64,000 nt of DNA from Ralstonia mannitolilytica. Its GTDB lineage: Bacteria > Pseudomonadota > Gammaproteobacteria > Burkholderiales > Burkholderiaceae. The stretch spans positions 682,001 to 746,000 of the forward strand of contig NZ_CAJPVG010000001.1 of the NCBI RefSeq assembly GCF_905397375.1, in the 5' to 3' direction. The number at the start of each line of letters is the position of its first letter. Within the stretch, counting starts at the first letter, position 1. Below are positions 61,917 to 64,000 of the stretch, one piece after another. The notes under the pieces were generated by a model. The model was not told where the DNA came from and did no database searches. It saw only the letters and a list, made by a program, of their open reading frames with translations. A program made the translations under genes and the position numbers.

Positions 61917-62753
61917 TTACTCTTCGTCGCCGTCGTCGTGCCCGTCGATGAGCGGGCGGCCGCGGCGCGGCATCTCCGAATCCAGCACCAGGCGGCCATG
62001 CACGCGGCCCTTCATGCGCGTGACGTGGTGCGTGCAGTCTTCCATGTGCGTACTCATGAGTGCACGCACGGTGTCGGCGTCGCGCGCGCGGGCCGCATCC
62101 AGAATCTGCCGGTGGAACTTCACGTTGGAGGCGCCGAACTTCGCGTGGTCCTTCGGCGAGGTTTCGTTGCCGAACACCACAAGCTGCCGAATCATCTCGT
62201 TGATCAGCTCGCAGCAGAACCGCAGCATCGGATTGGGATTGGCAGCGGCCAGGATGTCGTGAAAGCTCAGGTCTTCCTGGCGCTGGTCGAGCGGCGCAGC
62301 AGCCTTGGTCGACGCTGGGTCGCACAGGTCGATGGTGTGCTCGAGCGCGCGGAAGTCGTCTTCGGTCAGATGCGGCACGGCGCCGGCGGCCAGTTCAGGC
62401 TCCAGCAGGCGCCGCACGGTGTAGACATCCGCAATGCCGATGTCTTTGAAGAACAGATAGTTCTGCATGAGCTGGAACGTGCGGTCCAGCGGCACCTCGA
62501 CGATGGTGCCGCCGCCGGCGGGCCCCGTGCTCACACTCACCAGGCCTTGCACTTCCAATGATTTGAGGGCTTCGCGGATGGTGCCCTTGCTCACGCCGAA
62601 GGTCTCCTGCAGCTTGACCTCCTGCGGGAGCTTGTCGCCGGGCTTGAGGTTGCGCTGCGTGATCAGCCGCTTGAGTTCTTCGGCAACGAGATCAGCGCGT
62701 TTCTGCTTGCGGATGCCGATCGGCGGTGTCTTGCCTGCTCCGAGTGTGGCCAT
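61917..62753 (-). CDS. GntR/FadR-family transcriptional regulator
   Basis: 278 residues. Winged HTH (LITQRNLKPGDKLPQEVKLQETFGVSKGTIREALKSLEVQGLV, about 30-75), then a FadR-type helical effector domain with His residues that usually bind a metal (DLSFHDILAAAN, SNVKFHRQIL, MEDCTHHVTRM). Divergent from the binding-protein gene at 63109 across 355 bp, so it probably controls that transporter; it could also touch pobA. ATG 62753 with AGGAACGGACA upstream. Confidence 0.88.
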   Translation of the reverse strand: MATLGAGKTPPIGIRKQKRADLVAEELKRLITQRNLKPGDKLPQEVKLQETFGVSKGTIREALKSLEVQGLVSVSTGPAGGGTIVEVPLDRTFQLMQNYLFFKDIGIADVYTVRRLLEPELAAGAVPHLTEDDFRALEHTIDLCDPASTKAAAPLDQRQEDLSFHDILAAANPNPMLRFCCELINEMIRQLVVFGNETSPKDHAKFGASNVKFHRQILDAARARDADTVRALMSTHMEDCTHHVTRMKGRVHGRLVLDSEMPRRGRPLIDGHDDGDEE

Positions 62754-62920
62754 GGATGTCCGTTCCTTGTTGCGCGCATTCTAACTGCCGGGCTGTGCTG
62801 CAGGGCTTGCCCGACGTGGTGCATGCATGCCCTCCGATCGTGCGCACGCACCGCGTTTTCGCATCGTCGCCCGGCGCCTTCATCGTCCATACCTTGGCGT
62901 AAACACCGACTTCGTCGTCG

Positions 62921-62950
62921 TTGACGCGGCGTGGAGGCGGCTTCTATGAT
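62921..62950 (+). promoter_or_regulatory. sigma-70-like promoter for the binding-protein gene
   Basis: TTGACG (62921-62926) and TATGAT (62945-62950), 18 bp apart, followed by an AT-rich start region about 160 bp before the TTG start. The rest of the 355-bp gap shows no gene. Confidence 0.5.
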
Positions 62951-63108
62951 GATTTCGCCTATTTATCATAACAAATATAAGAAACTGGTCTGGTTCTTGC
63001 TCGACGGGATGGCCGGCGAAGACCTTGCCGGTGAAGGCCTGGAGGAAGCTGCCGCCGGTGGTGGCTCCGAGCGCTGTTCTGTATCCACACGACCCCAAGG
63101 AGTGCGCT

Positions 63109-64000
63109 TTGAATCGTCGAGATTTGCTCAAACTGGCGGCGCTGTCCGCCGTGCCCGCGTCGGTGCTGCAGGCCCGTTCCGCGTTGGCCGCCGATGCCAT
63201 CGAACTCGGCTGCCCGGTGCCGATGTCCGGCGCGTTTGCCGCCAACGGCAAATTCGCCGACCTGGGCATGAAACTGGCCGTGGAGCAATACGGCAAGGTG
63301 CTGGGGCGCCCGCTGGCGTACAGCGTGCTCGACACCGAAGGCAAGCCGGCCACGGCCGTGCGCAAGATGCAGGAACTCGCGCAGCAGAAGAACGCGCGCT
63401 ACTTCGCGGGCGGCATCCTGTCGTCCGAGTCGCTCGCGATGGGCAAGGAGGCGGAGAAGTTCGGCGGGGTGTTCATCACGACCGCGGGCGCCGATGAAAT
63501 TACCGGCAAGGACTGCAACCGTGCGACCTTCCGCTGGTCGGTGCCCACATACGGCGCCATCGAGCGCACCGTGCGCCCGCTGATCGAATCGATGCCCAAG
63601 GCCAAGCGCTGGTACACCATCACGCCGCAATACGTGTTTGGCGATGGGTTGCTCTCGGCGGCCAAGAACATCTTCAAGGAAAAGGGTATCGAGCATGTGG
63701 GCAACAGCTATCACGCGCTCACCGAGAAGGAATTCAGCGGCTACCTGACCAACGCGATGGCCGCCAAGCCCGACGTGCTGCTGATCCTGAACTTCGGCTC
63801 GCAATCGTCCGACACGCTGCGCCAGGCGGTGAGCTTCGGCATGAAGAAGAACACGACGATCCTGGTGGCGTGGGCGTCTGGCCTGGAGCAGTTCGAATCG
63901 CTCGGCGCCGACCTGTGCGATGGCGTGTACTTCGGCGCGCAGTACTGGCACGACGTCGATACGCCTGCCAACCGCGATCTGGTCAAGCGCACACAGGCCG
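63109..64000 (+). CDS. ABC transporter substrate-binding protein, amino-acid type, 3' end outside window
   Basis: First 297 residues, open to the window edge. TTG 63109 is the start because AAGGAG lies 5 bp before it and it gives a Tat-like signal NRRDLLKLAALSAVPASVLQARSALA. The mature part (IELGCPVPMSGAFAANGKFADLGMKLAVEQYG, RKMQELAQQKNARYFAGG, NATFRWSVPTYGA-type segments) is a type I periplasmic fold of the LivK class. Next to pobA and a GntR regulator, so the ligand may be an aromatic or dicarboxylic acid rather than an amino acid; permease and ATPase genes would follow outside the window. Confidence 0.85.
   Translation, partial: MNRRDLLKLAALSAVPASVLQARSALAADAIELGCPVPMSGAFAANGKFADLGMKLAVEQYGKVLGRPLAYSVLDTEGKPATAVRKMQELAQQKNARYFAGGILSSESLAMGKEAEKFGGVFITTAGADEITGKDCNRATFRWSVPTYGAIERTVRPLIESMPKAKRWYTITPQYVFGDGLLSAAKNIFKEKGIEHVGNSYHALTEKEFSGYLTNAMAAKPDVLLILNFGSQSSDTLRQAVSFGMKKNTTILVAWASGLEQFESLGADLCDGVYFGAQYWHDVDTPANRDLVKRTQA

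Noticed and set aside
60445..62325. 626-residue minus-strand frame
   Set aside because: Antisense of pobA and the GntR region; no domain.
62880..63108. Minus-strand reading GATTGGSFLQAFTGKVFAG as a gene fragment
   Set aside because: It lies in the leader of the binding-protein gene and no family or partner segment supports it.

Overview
The window is a high-GC, gene-dense stretch of a beta-proteobacterial replicon, most likely Ralstonia (R. pickettii group). The evidence is an OXA-22-like class D beta-lactamase at 29.4 kb, the codon use, the gene families (RdgC, MctP-type symporter with DUF3311 partner, Fiu/PiuC, many LysR and IclR regulators), and a dispersed 17-bp motif whose translation gives RNGYA/RNRYA peptides. 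I see no rRNA, CRISPR array, insertion sequence, phage or conjugation gene; one tRNA (Leu, anticodon CAG) is present. The content is nutrient uptake, catabolism and regulation. This assignment rests on reading and memory of families, not on a search.

Layout. 0-7 kb: a DctB/DctD-type two-component system whose kinase is frameshifted, a YhfC-family membrane protein, a small secreted protein, and a sensor diguanylate cyclase split by an in-frame TAA. 7-12 kb: a complete livKHMGF branched-chain amino acid ABC operon with a hairpin terminator after livK and another after livF. 12-16 kb: a LysR regulator, a quinone oxidoreductase, a YciI-like protein and a ClC channel; this block and the gene before liv are peppered with six copies of the motif GCGTACC-YR-TTTCTGCG. 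16-20 kb: Fur-box-preceded Fiu-like receptor with PiuC hydroxylase, a 48-residue unannotated small protein, and a TetR gene coupled to a remnant of a PEP-utilising enzyme. 20.7-25.2 kb: LysR divergent from a LeuC-like/LeuD-like/2-hydroxycarboxylate transporter operon. 25.3-29.1 kb: proline iminopeptidase, LysR, HAD hydrolase and a DSD1-type PLP enzyme. 29.1-33 kb: tRNA-Leu, OXA-22-like beta-lactamase, an MFS remnant, and a DUF3311/sodium symporter pair. 33-34 kb: rdgC.

34-41.3 kb: an IclR regulator divergent from a six-gene catabolic operon (RraA/HMG-aldolase family, D-2-hydroxyacid dehydrogenase, SMP-30 lactonase, two MFS permeases, a Tat-exported LigI-like amidohydrolase) whose substrate I cannot name. 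41.4-45.9 kb: a Fur-box-preceded iron operon on the minus strand (two small membrane proteins, a PepSY membrane protein, a TonB receptor). 46-50 kb: a pair of paralogous lipoproteins, a MarR/SDR module with two identical 12-bp palindromes, and an AraC/EamA pair with a perfect 9-bp inverted repeat between them. 50.3-53 kb: LacI regulator and an orphan Wzz-like protein. 53-59.5 kb: minus-strand sugar operon (OprB-like porin, xylFGH, then a uronate-dehydrogenase-like gene) headed by a 16-bp palindrome. 59.8-64 kb: cyanase, 4-hydroxybenzoate hydroxylase with an upstream ORF, a GntR regulator, and the start of another amino-acid-type binding protein cut by the window edge.

Many genes are coupled by ATGA, TGATG or 8-bp ATGCCTGA overlaps. 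Several are recently damaged (dctB, the cyclase, the MFS remnant, the PEP-swivel remnant); single-base lesions may be biological or sequencing artefacts, and the sequence alone cannot decide.
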